A stretch of DNA of 64,000 bases. Source: Evansella caseinilytica (GTDB taxonomy: Bacteria; Bacillota; Bacilli; Bacillales; Salisediminibacteriaceae). Positions 25,496-34,859 of this stretch are shown here, one piece after another (positions within the stretch are counted from its first letter, which is position 1; the number at the start of each line of letters is the position of its first letter). A program made the position numbers and the translations under genes. The stretch is taken from positions 229,883 to 293,882 of the forward strand of contig NZ_FNPI01000005.1 of assembly GCF_900107275.1 (NCBI RefSeq), given 5' to 3'. The notes beneath the pieces are model-generated. The model was not told where the DNA came from and searched no databases. It saw only the letters and a list, made by a program, of their open reading frames with translations.

Positions 25496-28400
25496 TTATT
25501 CCGGTTCCACACCCCAGACCAATTGACCTTTATAATAAAGCGTGACCTTCTCCCAAGGCGCAAATGACGTTTTTGTTGGATCGAAAGAATAGTGTTCTGC
25601 CTGGTTGTAGCTGGTCCAATTCACCTTGTTGAACCGCGTCTGAATTTCACTGCTCTCCTCACCTGGACCGAGCGATCCGGCTCCGCTGGAAAAGCTGAGC
25701 TCCAAATAATGATCGGCACCATCCACTGGCTTGTCTAACGCATGAAAACTGCCATGAACATTTCCAGCGCCAACCCAGGCATAGTCACAATGAAACTGCT
25801 GACTATCCGTTCCGTCCAAAGTGTACCAGTAGCGAATCGTCAAATCTTCCATATTCAGCGTTTCATTGCTGTTGTTCACAATATTAAAATGTGGTCGCAC
25901 CGAGTTGTGAACAGCACTTGTCTCTGCCGCCTTGTATTCGAGCACCAAATCCGACGGGATATCTGATGCTTCTGGTGTCAGTGTCACGGTATTGGAAGAA
26001 GTCGAACCTGTGAAATTGTTTGCCACGACTCGGTAGTCATATGCCACCCCATTTTCCACTGTTGTATCGGTATACGTCAGATCTGTCACACCGGAAGCGA
26101 TCGTGGTAAAACTTGATCCGGCCAAGGCACGCTGCACATCGTAGTCAAAGGCAGCGGACGATGCTGTCCATGACAGCTCAACTCGGCCATCACCGGCCGT
26201 TCCCGCCAATGTAAAAGCTCCAGGAGCCGGCAACTTTCCAGGCGTGGCGGAAACCTCAGCAGAGTAACCAGATTCTCCATACGCATTGGCTGCGGTAATG
26301 ACGTAATAATACGTCGTATCATTTGAAACGTTATTATCCATATAGCTTGTGTCAGTCAATCCGTCAGCAACTTCTGTATAAGGGCCGCCAGAAGTGGTGG
26401 ATCTGTATACACTGTAGCTGTCAGCACTTGAAACAGCATTCCAGGAAAGCAGAACCTGTTCGTCACCGGGCGATGCCTGTAAACCTGAAGGAGCCAATGG
26501 AGCAGAAGGCTCGCTGTCACCGATCAATCGGTCATATACAGCATAGGCCGTGGCCATGTCCACTTGAGACCAAAAACGATGGTATTCAAATGTAGGCACA
26601 CCGTCCTCCCATTCCTGGGTATCTGGATTAAAAGAAGAGTTGTATAAATTCTCCAGATAATCCCACTGTGGATCGTTTTTTATTTCCGGTCGCAAGTCAT
26701 GGTACGAGATATAAACACCGTTTCCGCCTCTTTCCGAATCGGAAGGAACGGTATTCGCACCTGGAAGCTCATTTCCCTGTCCGTATATGCCGGTCCAGCC
26801 GTCAGGAATGTAGATCCTCTGGTCAAAGTAGCGCCAGTAATCCCCCCGTTCTTCCTGCGTCACAATGCCGATGCCGTCATTGTACTGCCACGCTGTGTTC
26901 AGAAGTTGTGCGGCGACATTTTTCGCATCTTCCCCAAGGTCAGAATAAGAGCCCTGTTCCGCTTCCGTTCCAGCCGCATAATTAACTAACACTTTAACAA
27001 AGCTCCCGAGAGCGCCTACATCCTGACTTGCTCCCTGGGGAATAACATGCAAATTCGGATTTCCGTCATGATTGCTGAAACCGTTCCAATTTTCCGGCAT
27101 GCCTTCCCAGTCCTGTCCATCCAGTAACCAAAACTCGCCTGGAGCTGGAACTGTATCTACCGTTGGCTCGGAATCAATTAAAATGCGGTCACCTTGAGGA
27201 TCGAGAAAATATCCTTCATCGTCAACCACCGGACGTTCATCAACAAACGTATATTGCAAGGCCCAGTTGACCCAGTTTTCCGTTACCTGCTTCGCCATTT
27301 GGAACTCTTCGGACGCCGTCTCCCCACTCTCAGCCAGCATGCGGTAAAAATCGGCTACCCGTTCCATCGACCAAGCTTGAAAGCCGAACCAAGTGTTGGA
27401 AGGAGGATCATGATAAACCGGCTTTTCATCGTAGACCATGTCATAAAATGTACTTACATTCGGATCATAAGGAGCATAATGTCCACCAACACTGTTTGTG
27501 GCCCCTCCGGCAATGGCCCCCTCATCGGACTGCAGCCATGTGAAAAATTCCAAGGTACGGAGCAGCGATTCTTCCCAATCGCTTTGCGCAGTTGGGGAAT
27601 CAGGTACAAGATCCCCACGGGAAAGCGCATAAGCGGCAACAGGATTTTGATACCCTTGATGAACATGACTCGAACCTATTTTCCACGCCCAGTTTGCTCC
27701 CCATGGATTATCGTCGGTCGGCAATCCGCCGCCCCATGCTGTGTACCATGAAAGCAAATAATGACTGGCACTTTTGTTCGTCCCTGGTGTCGGATTCCCA
27801 TCCGAGGCACTTCCGATTTCCTGAAAATACTTATCATACATGCTGTAACGCAGGTAATCCCCCATTTTGCGCGTCTTATCCAAATATTCCTCGTTGTCAT
27901 AACCGAACTCCTGAGCCAAATGCATTACTTGAACAACCCGCGCATCCGCATCCGGAGCTGCGGTATATCGCCATTGTGGAGCTGTCTGGCCATCCTCAGC
28001 GGTAAACAGTGACACGAACCCACCGTCAGGACTGCCGAAAGAAAAGTCATCTTGTGAAGGATGGGTGATCGTCTCCCAAACGGATTCTTGCTGTCCCCGC
28101 TGGAATGTGTTGACATATGCCGCGGTGTGTCCAGGAGAAAGAAGATTGCCGAAATTGTACCAATTGTCCACATCCAGCAGCCAATGCATCAAATACATGG
28201 AATCTTCGTTGTATGTGGATAACAGTTCCTGATGCAGAGGATCAGCTCCGGTTGTCACCTCCTGGGAAAGCCTGCTCGGATACATGTCCGGATAAGGGTG
28301 CTCAGGTGCATAAGTAGCCGGGCTGGACGCATTGTAGTGCTGTATTGTCGGCTGTTCATGAGGATCAGGAATAATGTACTGCTCCATGCTGTCCCAAGCC

Positions 28401-28729
28401 TCTTCCAACGGCTCCCAGTCTCCCGTATAAGCACCGTAGAGCACTTCTAGCCAGATCCAATAACTGTATGCTTCCGAAGTTGTCATATGACCGTAATCAG
28501 GTGCCTCGCTCATCAACGTCTCAATTGCATGATACGGAATGCCTTCATCCGAGAAGTATCCGTTGGCCGGATCCTTCAACTGCTGATAAAGCTGGATGAA
28601 CCGAGCTTCGTCGCCGGATTGCGCACTCGCCCCTTGACTGCCAAACATTCCACCAGACATAAACATGGTCAACAGCAAACTGAAAACAACGAGTAACAAA
28701 ACCGGTTTCTGCTTCGCCAATCCATTCAT
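25496..28729 (-). CDS. GH48 reducing-end cellobiohydrolase, GH48-Fn3-Fn3-CBM3
   Basis: The 1077-residue secreted exocellulase begins with a signal peptide (~1-36, cleavage near SAQSG). The GH48 domain (~38-725) shows the acid motif LMSEAPDYGHMTTSEAYSYW and MHWLLDVDNWYNFGN in the substrate tunnel. Two Fn3 modules (~738-915) and a CBM3 (~925-1077, ending LVWGVEPE) follow. GH48 enzymes release cellobiose from reducing ends and are key to crystalline cellulose breakdown together with GH9 enzymes. AAAGGAGATGATCAG precedes the ATG. As the first gene after a long intergenic region, it is probably the operon leader. Confidence 0.96.
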   Translation of the reverse strand: MNGLAKQKPVLLLVVFSLLLTMFMSGGMFGSQGASAQSGDEARFIQLYQQLKDPANGYFSDEGIPYHAIETLMSEAPDYGHMTTSEAYSYWIWLEVLYGAYTGDWEPLEEAWDSMEQYIIPDPHEQPTIQHYNASSPATYAPEHPYPDMYPSRLSQEVTTGADPLHQELLSTYNEDSMYLMHWLLDVDNWYNFGNLLSPGHTAAYVNTFQRGQQESVWETITHPSQDDFSFGSPDGGFVSLFTAEDGQTAPQWRYTAAPDADARVVQVMHLAQEFGYDNEEYLDKTRKMGDYLRYSMYDKYFQEIGSASDGNPTPGTNKSASHYLLSWYTAWGGGLPTDDNPWGANWAWKIGSSHVHQGYQNPVAAYALSRGDLVPDSPTAQSDWEESLLRTLEFFTWLQSDEGAIAGGATNSVGGHYAPYDPNVSTFYDMVYDEKPVYHDPPSNTWFGFQAWSMERVADFYRMLAESGETASEEFQMAKQVTENWVNWALQYTFVDERPVVDDEGYFLDPQGDRILIDSEPTVDTVPAPGEFWLLDGQDWEGMPENWNGFSNHDGNPNLHVIPQGASQDVGALGSFVKVLVNYAAGTEAEQGSYSDLGEDAKNVAAQLLNTAWQYNDGIGIVTQEERGDYWRYFDQRIYIPDGWTGIYGQGNELPGANTVPSDSERGGNGVYISYHDLRPEIKNDPQWDYLENLYNSSFNPDTQEWEDGVPTFEYHRFWSQVDMATAYAVYDRLIGDSEPSAPLAPSGLQASPGDEQVLLSWNAVSSADSYSVYRSTTSGGPYTEVADGLTDTSYMDNNVSNDTTYYYVITAANAYGESGYSAEVSATPGKLPAPGAFTLAGTAGDGRVELSWTASSAAFDYDVQRALAGSSFTTIASGVTDLTYTDTTVENGVAYDYRVVANNFTGSTSSNTVTLTPEASDIPSDLVLEYKAAETSAVHNSVRPHFNIVNNSNETLNMEDLTIRYWYTLDGTDSQQFHCDYAWVGAGNVHGSFHALDKPVDGADHYLELSFSSGAGSLGPGEESSEIQTRFNKVNWTSYNQAEHYSFDPTKTSFAPWEKVTLYYKGQLVWGVEPE

Positions 28730-29035
28730 CTGATCATCTCCTTTACTAATTAAATACTGTCAATGAAAAATCACACTGTGGCTGCTGAGCATACGATCCA
28801 ACTTTCCATACTAATCTCTGAAAAGCTTGGTCCTGTCGTCGAGCTTCTTCCGCGCCGGCTCCTCTCCTGAACTTCAACGTAAAGAAAATCGTTTGCCAAT
28901 TTCCTATGAATCACCCCCTTGACATCATGCCGGTTGGGTTAAAGTAAGACTTGCTGCCAAATGTTCCTGCTGCTTATTACCTTAAAATTGCCCACGGATC
29001 CGTGAAGAAAAATTTTCTCCTTCCTTTCACTCATT
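28730..29035 (-). other. Leader region of the cellulase operon
   Basis: About 300 bases between the GH48 start and a cre-like site. I see no ORF on the minus strand and no clear -10/-35 pair. A palindromic CACGGATCCGTG lies near 28993. A long untranslated leader is possible. Confidence 0.4.
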
Positions 29036-29049
29036 AGAAACCGCTTGCA
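29036..29049. promoter_or_regulatory. cre-like site upstream of the cellulase operon
   Basis: AGAAACCGCTTGCA matches the CcpA operator consensus TGWAANCGNTNWCA at 12 of 14 positions. It lies ~310 bases upstream of the GH48 start. It is degenerate, so carbon-catabolite repression through CcpA is a reasonable inference only. Confidence 0.5.
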
Positions 29050-29178
29050 AATCAGTATTTACCTAGATACACTATCACTACGAAAATAAGAGAATCACCA
29101 GCCGCAAACAGTCCTCACTTAATCTTTAGAAAAACTTAGCCGAAAATGGATTATGTAAGATTGAAATAAAATATTTTT

Positions 29179-29262
29179 GATATTCAAAAAATGCCCGAGA
29201 AACAGCGCCAGCGAATCTTTTTGCTGCGTTACCTCGATGATGTTCTCCTTTTTGCATTCACG
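29179..29262 (+). repeat. Truncated long-type TGTTCAAAAAG repeat
   Basis: GATATTCAAAAAATGCCCGA, AACAGCGCCAGCGAATC and GTTCTCCTTTTTG match the ends and left interior of the copies at 55981 and 59551. About half the interior is missing. Confidence 0.6.
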
Positions 29263-29790
29263 CTTTTAGATGAAGACGGAACTTTATCAATATTGAATGT
29301 AAAACCAAATGTTTTTAGAGAGGAGAGTTTCTGCCATTCATGAATTGAGTAATTGAAATTGTCAGAATGAAAATTTGAAGGATCTCTATTTGCATCGCTA
29401 TCTTTGATTAGTGTTTCTCAATAGCCTTAATGGAAGTATGTAGTTCACTAAAACACCGACAGGCGGGAAAGCCAGCTAATCCTTTGAATATGCTTCAAGG
29501 CTTGGTATTTCAGCTTTTCGTTAAAGTGGATTGTAACATTTGCTTACACAAAGATTACCATTTCATTCCTAAAAAGTAAAAACCGATAATTTATCAGAAT
29601 ACTCTATTTCATTCCATTATTGGGGATTATCTCATAAATATACGATTAATTCTTTAAATTTCTTAAGAATAATAGGCTTTAAAGAAAATTACGGAAATAG
29701 TTACAAAAAATACATTTCACATAAATAGTATAAGATAAACTAATTCATTAACTAAATTAGAGATAATCACAATACCTACAGACAAAGAAA
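29263..29790. other. AT-rich intergenic stretch between cellulase and xylanase genes
   Basis: No ORF, RNA gene or repeat that I can support. It is very AT-rich toward its right end, where the xylanase promoter is expected. Confidence 0.4.
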
Positions 29791-29796
29791 AATAAA

Positions 29797-29876
29797 CTTT
29801 TTCTGGTATAAACTAAAGTTTTTCTGGTTCAAAAATTAGGAATGATTAAATAAAATTGGTAATGTAATCGTTTCCA
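29797..29876 (+). promoter_or_regulatory. Direct repeats and strong cre site upstream of the xylanase
   Basis: TTTTTCTGGT occurs twice with a 21-base (two-turn) spacing (CTGGT at 29803 and 29824), a layout typical of activator sites. TGTAATCGTTTCCA at 29863-29876 matches the cre consensus at 13 of 14 positions. Together they suggest induction by a regulator plus CcpA repression of the xylanase; the regulator is not in the window. Confidence 0.55.
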
Positions 29877-29982
29877 ATTTTGAGATTGAAAGGAGGCTGG
29901 GGTGCAAGGCTGCTTTGTGTTCGATTGCATGATCGTAAGCGTGAACGTCATTTAATCAAAGCGAAAGTCTAAAAATTTAGAA

Positions 29983-30161
29983 AGCTGTCTAGTTGCAGCG
30001 CTTATCGACTAGAAAACTTCCCTCACCTCGTTTACGATAAGTCATCGTGCTATCGCTTGGGATGGCACGTGAACGAAAGATTCCCATCTTTCGACTCTCT
30101 CTTATCTCATTCGACTCAGTCTAGTTTTTGCGTCGATGGGCAAAGCGCTTCCGCTTTTCTA
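29983..30161 (+). repeat. Bacillus BOX-like intergenic repeat in the xylanase leader
   Basis: It begins CTGTCTAGTTGCAGCGC, contains GATAAGTCATCGTGCTATCG and ends GGCAAAGCGCTTCCGCTTTTC. From memory this resembles a widespread Bacillus/Geobacillus intergenic repeat with GCGCTTNCGCTTTT ends. It can fold extensively and lies directly before the xylanase ribosome site. Confidence 0.6.
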
Positions 30162-30178
30162 AAAAGGAGGAATGTCTA

Positions 30179-30889
30179 GTGAAACAAAAAAAGATGAAGT
30201 TACTTTTGGCACTTTTTGTTTGTTTTGCACTTACATTGCCTACAGGAGCCGTACAGGCACAAACTATCACTGACAATTCAATTGGCACCCATGGCGGGTA
30301 TGATTATGAATTCTGGAAGGATAGCGGCGGCTCTGGAATGATGACGCTCAATCAAGGCGGCACGTTCAGTGCCCAATGGAATAATGTGAACAATATATTA
30401 TTCCGTAAAGGGAAAAAATTCGACGAAACGCAGACACACCAGCAAATTGGAAACATGTCTATCAACTACGGCGCGAACTTCCAGCCAAACGGAAATGCGT
30501 ATTTATGTGTCTATGGCTGGACCGTTGACCCACTTGTAGAATTTTACATTGTCGATAGCTGGGGGAATTGGCGTCCGCCCGGAGCAACAGCAAAGGGAAC
30601 CATTACTGTTGACGGGGGTACGTATGACATTTATGAGACTACCAGAGTCAATCAGCCTTCCATAAAAGGTATTGCCACTTTTCAGCAATATTGGAGCGTC
30701 CGAAGATCAAAGCGCACGAGTGGAACGATCTCTGTAAGCGAACATTTCAGAGCCTGGGAAAGATTAGGAATGCGAATGGGGAAAATGTATGAAGTCGCAC
30801 TTACCGTTGAGGGTTATCAAAGTAGCGGAAGCGCCAATGTGTACAGCAATACACTAAGCATTAACGGCAGACCCATCCCGAGCTGGTAA
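30179..30889 (+). CDS. GH11 endo-1,4-beta-xylanase
   Basis: The 236-residue secreted enzyme has a signal peptide ending AVQAQT and a single GH11 beta-jelly-roll domain with no binding module. The catalytic nucleophile glutamate is in [12 protein letters not shown], and the acid/base is in [12 protein letters not shown] near the C-terminus; the thumb region [22 protein letters not shown] is present. The start is the GTG at 30179, because AAGGAGG lies eight bases upstream; an upstream in-frame ATG would encode repeat sequence. It is divergent from the cellulase operon and removes xylan that shields cellulose. Confidence 0.95.
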   Translation: MKQKKMKLLLALFVCFALTLPTGAVQAQTITDNSIGTHGGYDYEFWKDSGGSGMMTLNQGGTFSAQWNNVNNILFRKGKKFDETQTHQQIGNMSINYGANFQPNGNAYLCVYGWTVDPLVEFYIVDSWGNWRPPGATAKGTITVDGGTYDIYETTRVNQPSIKGIATFQQYWSVRRSKRTSGTISVSEHFRAWERLGMRMGKMYEVALTVEGYQSSGSANVYSNTLSINGRPIPSW

Positions 30890-30953
30890 CAAAGCCGAAA
30901 GTGTAAGTGTGGTCATCGAAAAATAATCCTATTTTGTTGATTCGTTTTCAAAC

Positions 30954-30988
30954 AAAATCCCGGCGCGCTCTTCCTCCGCCGGGATTTT
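30954..30988. terminator. Terminator after the xylanase gene
   Basis: AAAATCCCGGCG and CGCCGGGATTTT form a strong stem with T-run on the plus strand and A-run on the other side. It can serve the xylanase and the convergent MFS gene. Confidence 0.85.
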
Positions 30989-31048
30989 CGCGGTCTTCCT
31001 GATAGGATCGTCCGTTTTCTCGAGCTGTATAAAGCTATATAAATATTT

Positions 31049-32320
31049 TTATTGTTTCTTTTCGCGTGACCAAATTACCACTGGAATCAGCAACAATGCT
31101 AAAAGCCCGCCGGTTAGAGATAATGTGGCATAACTCGTATTAGCCATAACCATCCCCGAAAGAGCTCCACCGGAAGCCCCTGCCAAAGCAATCAAAACAT
31201 CAAGCGTTCCTTGCACTTTTGCACGAGTTGCAGGTTCGGTCGAATCAACAATTTGAGCAGTACCGCTGATTAAGCCAAAGTTCCACCCCAATCCAAGCAA
31301 AGAAAGGGAGACCACTAATAGAATCATGGAATCACTTGGTGCTAATGCTGCCAATAAACCGGAAAATAACAAGATCATTCCTGAAGCGATGCTCATAACG
31401 GTACGACCGATTTTATCAACAAGGACACCTGTTACAAGTGAAGGTAAATACATTGCACCGATATGAAAGCCTATTACGATTCCGACATCACCCAATCCAT
31501 GCCCATGATGCTTCATATGCACTGGTGTCATGGTCATAATCGCGACCATGACAATTTGCGTCAAAACCATCACCGTGGCACCGACCGTAAGCCCTCTATT
31601 ATGTACTTTTTTTTCGACGTTGACTGCTTTCGTCTCATACCCAGATTCTTGTTTGTAGGCTGTGATTTTATTGGCAATTTCCAATGGATCCGGACGAAGC
31701 ATCATAAACAGTACAAGCCCCGCTAAGATAAATGCTGCCGCCGCTAAAATAAATGGGCCTGCAAGTGCCGGGACACCGATACGAAGAGCAAATGCACCCA
31801 TGATTTCGACCAGATTTGGACCTGCAACAGCCCCAAATGTTGTCATCACCATCGTCACACTAACAGCTGTCGCTCGCTGCTTTTGATCTGCCAAGTCCGT
31901 CCCTGCATACCGAGCTTGTAAATTTGTTGCTGTACCCGCGCCATAAATCAGCAGGGAAGCAAATAACAGAATAACACTATTCACAATAGCGGCAATAACA
32001 ACGCCCACAGCACCGAGCCCGCCTGCTATAAAACCGGACGTTAAACCTGTTCGACGCCCATATCGTTGAGAAAGCCTTCCAACGATTAATGCTGCGCCTG
32101 CTGATCCTAACGTAAATAACGCTGTCGGTACCCCTCCGTAAGCATCCGTCCCAAGCATTTGCTGAGCTAAAAGGGCGCCTACAGTCACTCCCGCGGCCAG
32201 ACCAGCACCTCCAAAAATTTGCGAAATGCTCACAACAATTAATACTCGCCTATATAATTTTTTCAGCTTTTCCGGTGAATCAACATAACGCTGAATGGAC
32301 TCCTCTGCTTTTTCGAGCAT
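31049..32320 (-). CDS. MFS transporter, substrate unknown
   Basis: The 423-residue protein has 12 predicted membrane helices and a cytoplasmic N-terminal helix (residues 1-25). The MFS loop motif appears as GRLSQRYGRRTGL between helices 2 and 3 and again as GVLVDKIGRTVMS in the second half. Helix 4 carries AGTATNLQARYAGTDLAD and helix 11 GTLDVLIALAGASGGAL. It resembles YdeG/YbcL-like drug:H+ antiporters in general layout, but nothing fixes a substrate. It is monocistronic and convergent with the xylanase, so a sugar role is not implied. Confidence 0.8.
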   Translation of the reverse strand: MLEKAEESIQRYVDSPEKLKKLYRRVLIVVSISQIFGGAGLAAGVTVGALLAQQMLGTDAYGGVPTALFTLGSAGAALIVGRLSQRYGRRTGLTSGFIAGGLGAVGVVIAAIVNSVILLFASLLIYGAGTATNLQARYAGTDLADQKQRATAVSVTMVMTTFGAVAGPNLVEIMGAFALRIGVPALAGPFILAAAAFILAGLVLFMMLRPDPLEIANKITAYKQESGYETKAVNVEKKVHNRGLTVGATVMVLTQIVMVAIMTMTPVHMKHHGHGLGDVGIVIGFHIGAMYLPSLVTGVLVDKIGRTVMSIASGMILLFSGLLAALAPSDSMILLVVSLSLLGLGWNFGLISGTAQIVDSTEPATRAKVQGTLDVLIALAGASGGALSGMVMANTSYATLSLTGGLLALLLIPVVIWSREKKQ

Positions 32321-32506
32321 TTAGCAACACCTTCTTTACAGCTATTCCATTTTTCAATCATTCCTACTTTTATTTGTGAACTACCCACCACTTAACCCCC
32401 TTGCGGATCGTTTGAAGTGGGAGCTTCTTGGGAAGTAGATACTTTTATTAGCTATCTATATTTACCAAGCTATAAGGAAAGTCCCTGCCCCTATGGAAGA
32501 TACCAA

Positions 32507-33105
32507 TTACATGGCTAGTTTTAGCAAGTTGATACTTGCATTTAGGTCTCTGTCGTGATGACTATTGCATTTTGGACAATCCCATTCACGAAGGTTCAGA
32601 TTTTTAACGTCTTTATTCTGATAGTCACAGCAGAAACGTAATTGACTACTTGCGTAATTCTTGGGTGCTATAATTAGGTCGCGACCTTTCCATTCTGCTT
32701 TGTAGTCAAGATATTCTCTAAATTTAGCTCAAGATACTTCACTGATAGCTTTTGCTAACTTGTGATTCTTTTGCATATTCTTCACTTTCAAGTCCTCCAT
32801 CCCAATGACTTGGTTTTCGTTTGTAATTTCGTTACTGATTTTGTGAAGAAAGTCAGTTCGTTGGTTAGCCATCTTTTCGTGAAGTCTTGCAACCTGTAGT
32901 CTCATTTTGTTTCGATTCTTTGACCCTTTCTGTTTGCGAGACAAAGAACGTTGCAAGAAAGCTAATCTTTTTTCAGCTTTTCGCAATCATCTAGGGTTTT
33001 CATATTTCTTGCCATTGGACAATATCGCAAAGTCTTTCAAGCCAACATCAGTACCCACTGTTAGCAGGCAATAGCTTTGTTATTTGTATCTAGTTTCACT
33101 GTTAT
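32507..33105 (-). pseudogene. tnpB: Decayed tnpB (IS605/IS1341-type OrfB), internally deleted
   Basis: The C-terminal half of TnpB is readable: the first RuvC aspartate in VGTDVGLKDFAILSNGKKYE, the helical LRKAEKRLAFLQRSLSRKQK, and the zinc-ribbon/RuvC-III end REWDCPKCNSHHDRDLNAS. Two TGA stops replace conserved Trp codons (after YENPR, and before AKFREYL). The 5' end (AGAGGTGATAAC, then a GTG start) is joined directly to the RuvC-I region, so the first ~200 codons are lost. No tnpA is present. It is a dead RNA-guided nuclease gene from an insertion sequence. Confidence 0.85.
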
Positions 33106-33300
33106 CACCTCTTATTTACATTATATGACTGAACAGTAAGAAGCACAAAATAACAAGCCTTCAGGCTATCGCCTAACCGAATTTCATCCCCTCCTTACTC
33201 TTGGGCTTCGCCCTTCACAAAATGGAAGAAGGGGAATTCATCGGATTACGTTAAATTGCAGAAAAATTACCTTTTGTAACCATCCTACAAATGACGTATC

Positions 33301-33420
33301 TTAAAAAAGTTTCTTTCCATCAACACCCATACGTTCAGCCAGCTCTTCAATAAATTCCTTTTGGGAATCTAGTTTTGACTTAGTATAAATTTTTTTCATT
33401 CTTTTTACTGCTAAATCCAT
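33301..33420 (-). CDS. Possible 39-residue ORF or gene tail
   Basis: The frame MDLAVKRMKKIYTKSKLDSQ to LAERMGVDGKKLF has good coding character but lacks a clear ribosome site. It may be the tail of a lost gene. Confidence 0.3.
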   Translation of the reverse strand: MDLAVKRMKKIYTKSKLDSQKEFIEELAERMGVDGKKLF

Positions 33421-33500
33421 TTTACCAGTTGTGCAATAGATCTATTTTATTTTTTCATAACGTTTACCTTAAGGATAGCAGAAAAGTCCAATTTTCACCT

Positions 33501-33698
33501 TTAAGCCGCTTGTATCATCCCCTTGGCTACACGATCACACGCTAGCTTCGCTGCGTTATCAACCAATTGTGTCAAATCAACATGTACTTTTGCACCTTGA
33601 TCTCTGGCTTCAAGATAAGGTGCATCAACGGCAACCGGATCATCCGTAATAAACCCTTCCTTCATTGCTTGAAGGAAGGGTTTATTGAATACGTTCAA
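33501..33698 (-). pseudogene. Probable fragment of a DDE transposase
   Basis: EGFITDDPVAVDAPYLEARDQ recalls the catalytic-Asp segment (VAVDATHFEARDQAP) of IS4/IS1182-like transposases of thermophilic bacilli. The surrounding frame does not continue as one. The first codons run into a perfect hairpin (33650-33681), so the apparent start is not real. This is recognition from memory of the motif only. Confidence 0.4.
33650..33681 (-). terminator. Hairpin directly after the small membrane protein gene
   Basis: AACCCTTCCTTCA and TGAAGGAAGGGTT pair perfectly. It begins one base after the stop codon at 33682. The T-run that follows on the minus strand is weak (TTATTA). Confidence 0.6.
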
Positions 33699-34023
33699 GA
33701 ACGGGTGATTTCGCTATTTTAGAAAGCATTCTTGAATAGGAAGCTTCCCTTTGGCCACTATGATGAAAAATGACCGCCAACAATGACAAAATTTGGTATA
33801 AGAAAAAGAAAGCACACGCAAGGTAAAGGAACCAACGTAATCTTTTTTGTCTATAATTGTTGATCATACTTGCTAAAAACCACATTCCAAGATAAAAAAA
33901 TATGGCGGAACGAATAACCTCGATGCCGTCTAATCCAATTTGATACATGGAAATGATAAAGATGACCAAGAGTATACTACCGATCCCGAGCACTTTTATT
34001 GTCTTTGTATTCATTTTATCCAT
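33682..34023 (-). CDS. Small membrane protein, unknown function
   Basis: The 113-residue protein has three hydrophobic segments (residues ~10-28, ~35-53 and ~64-86) and a polar C-terminal tail. The last segments read LGMWFLASMINNYRQKRLRW and FLYQILSLLAVIFHH. I do not recognise a family. There is no strong ribosome site; the ATG three codons in is an equally good start. Confidence 0.5.
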   Translation of the reverse strand: MDKMNTKTIKVLGIGSILLVIFIISMYQIGLDGIEVIRSAIFFYLGMWFLASMINNYRQKRLRWFLYLACAFFFLYQILSLLAVIFHHSGQREASYSRMLSKIAKSPVLERIQ

Positions 34024-34470
34024 TGTTTCTGACCTTTTTGTACATCACGCTCAATTCTCAAGACAACTCCCTCCTAGCATTCACAGTTTCCATATGCGTT
34101 AATTACTATTTACGCTGAAAACCAATTCGAGTTTCAAATAATAACCGCCATCAAGAAACGGCCTCAAAATGGTTTACATGGTGTTTTTAATCAATAATGT
34201 ACAACTTCTATTCCTGTTACCAAGCATTTTCCTTGTAGTAACTACTAAAGGCTTCTAAATTATCATGAAATCATTAATTACTTTCCGTCCCCAGTGGAAA
34301 CGGAAGAGCATGGTACAGGTATGCCTCCATAAATGGCTAATATCCTTTTTGTCTGTTACAAAAAAACTCCTAAATCATTAGTGTTCGTCATCGATACGCT
34401 GCAATTTCTTACATGACCTTTTCACTAAACGATATAAGAGCTTGGTGTATTTTAAGACGTTATGTATGGC
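34024..34470. other. Intergenic stretch without recognisable genes
   Basis: I see no ORF with coding character, RNA gene or repeat here. It borders the decayed cassette material to its right. Confidence 0.4.
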
Positions 34471-34494
34471 ACCCCAGGACATGTCGACACTATA

Positions 34495-34552
34495 AGCACA
34501 GAAATTCGTTGATCTATTAAGGATTTCAGATCGGCGTGTGTAAAATTTATGT
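34495..34552. repeat. Repeat copy 1: sequence shared with 62392-62450
   Basis: GTTGATCYATTAAGG, TTTCAGATCGGCGTGTGTA and AAATTTRTGTA occur at both places with few differences. In both copies the block lies downstream of DUF4279 sequence on the minus strand, so it is part of a duplicated cassette or an insertion-sequence end. Confidence 0.6.
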
Positions 34553-34560
34553 ATTGAATA

Positions 34561-34650
34561 CATTCCAAACTTGTCTGTTACCGTTGACAGAGGAAAATTT
34601 CAATCAAGTTCGTGTTGTGTCAAATCTAAATATCCTTCATGGAAGTTACA
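34561..34650 (-). pseudogene. 5' remnant of a DUF4279-type immunity gene
   Basis: On the minus strand the frame reads YLDLTQHELD, a stop, then NFPLSTVTDKFGM. The intact gene at 62498-62941 has YIDFIKHEPDWDFPLSTVTDKLG. The remainder of the gene is deleted and joined to the repeat at 34495-34552. Confidence 0.65.
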
Positions 34651-34859
34651 TTTGCTCACGTCTCTGATGGAAACGTGGTTCCCAAGCTAATACCATGCTT
34701 CGAGTTTAAAGACAGATAGGAGCTTGCCAATGCAGGTTATGATCAACGTAAGAATTACGAAACAATTATTATACTGAGAGCGCAAGAACAAACGATGATT
34801 CCTGTAAACGAACGAAGGGGAAAACCCTCCAGCTAGCTATTCTAATCATATGAAAATTC

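Noticed and set aside
16744..28696. Many plus-strand open frames of 60-190 codons across the cellulase operon
   Set aside because: They are antisense to well-supported GH genes, have no ribosome sites and no family motifs, and reflect the codon bias of the real genes.
33653..33679. CRISPR-like short palindrome
   Set aside because: It is a single hairpin with no repeat-spacer array; no CRISPR array was seen anywhere in the window.
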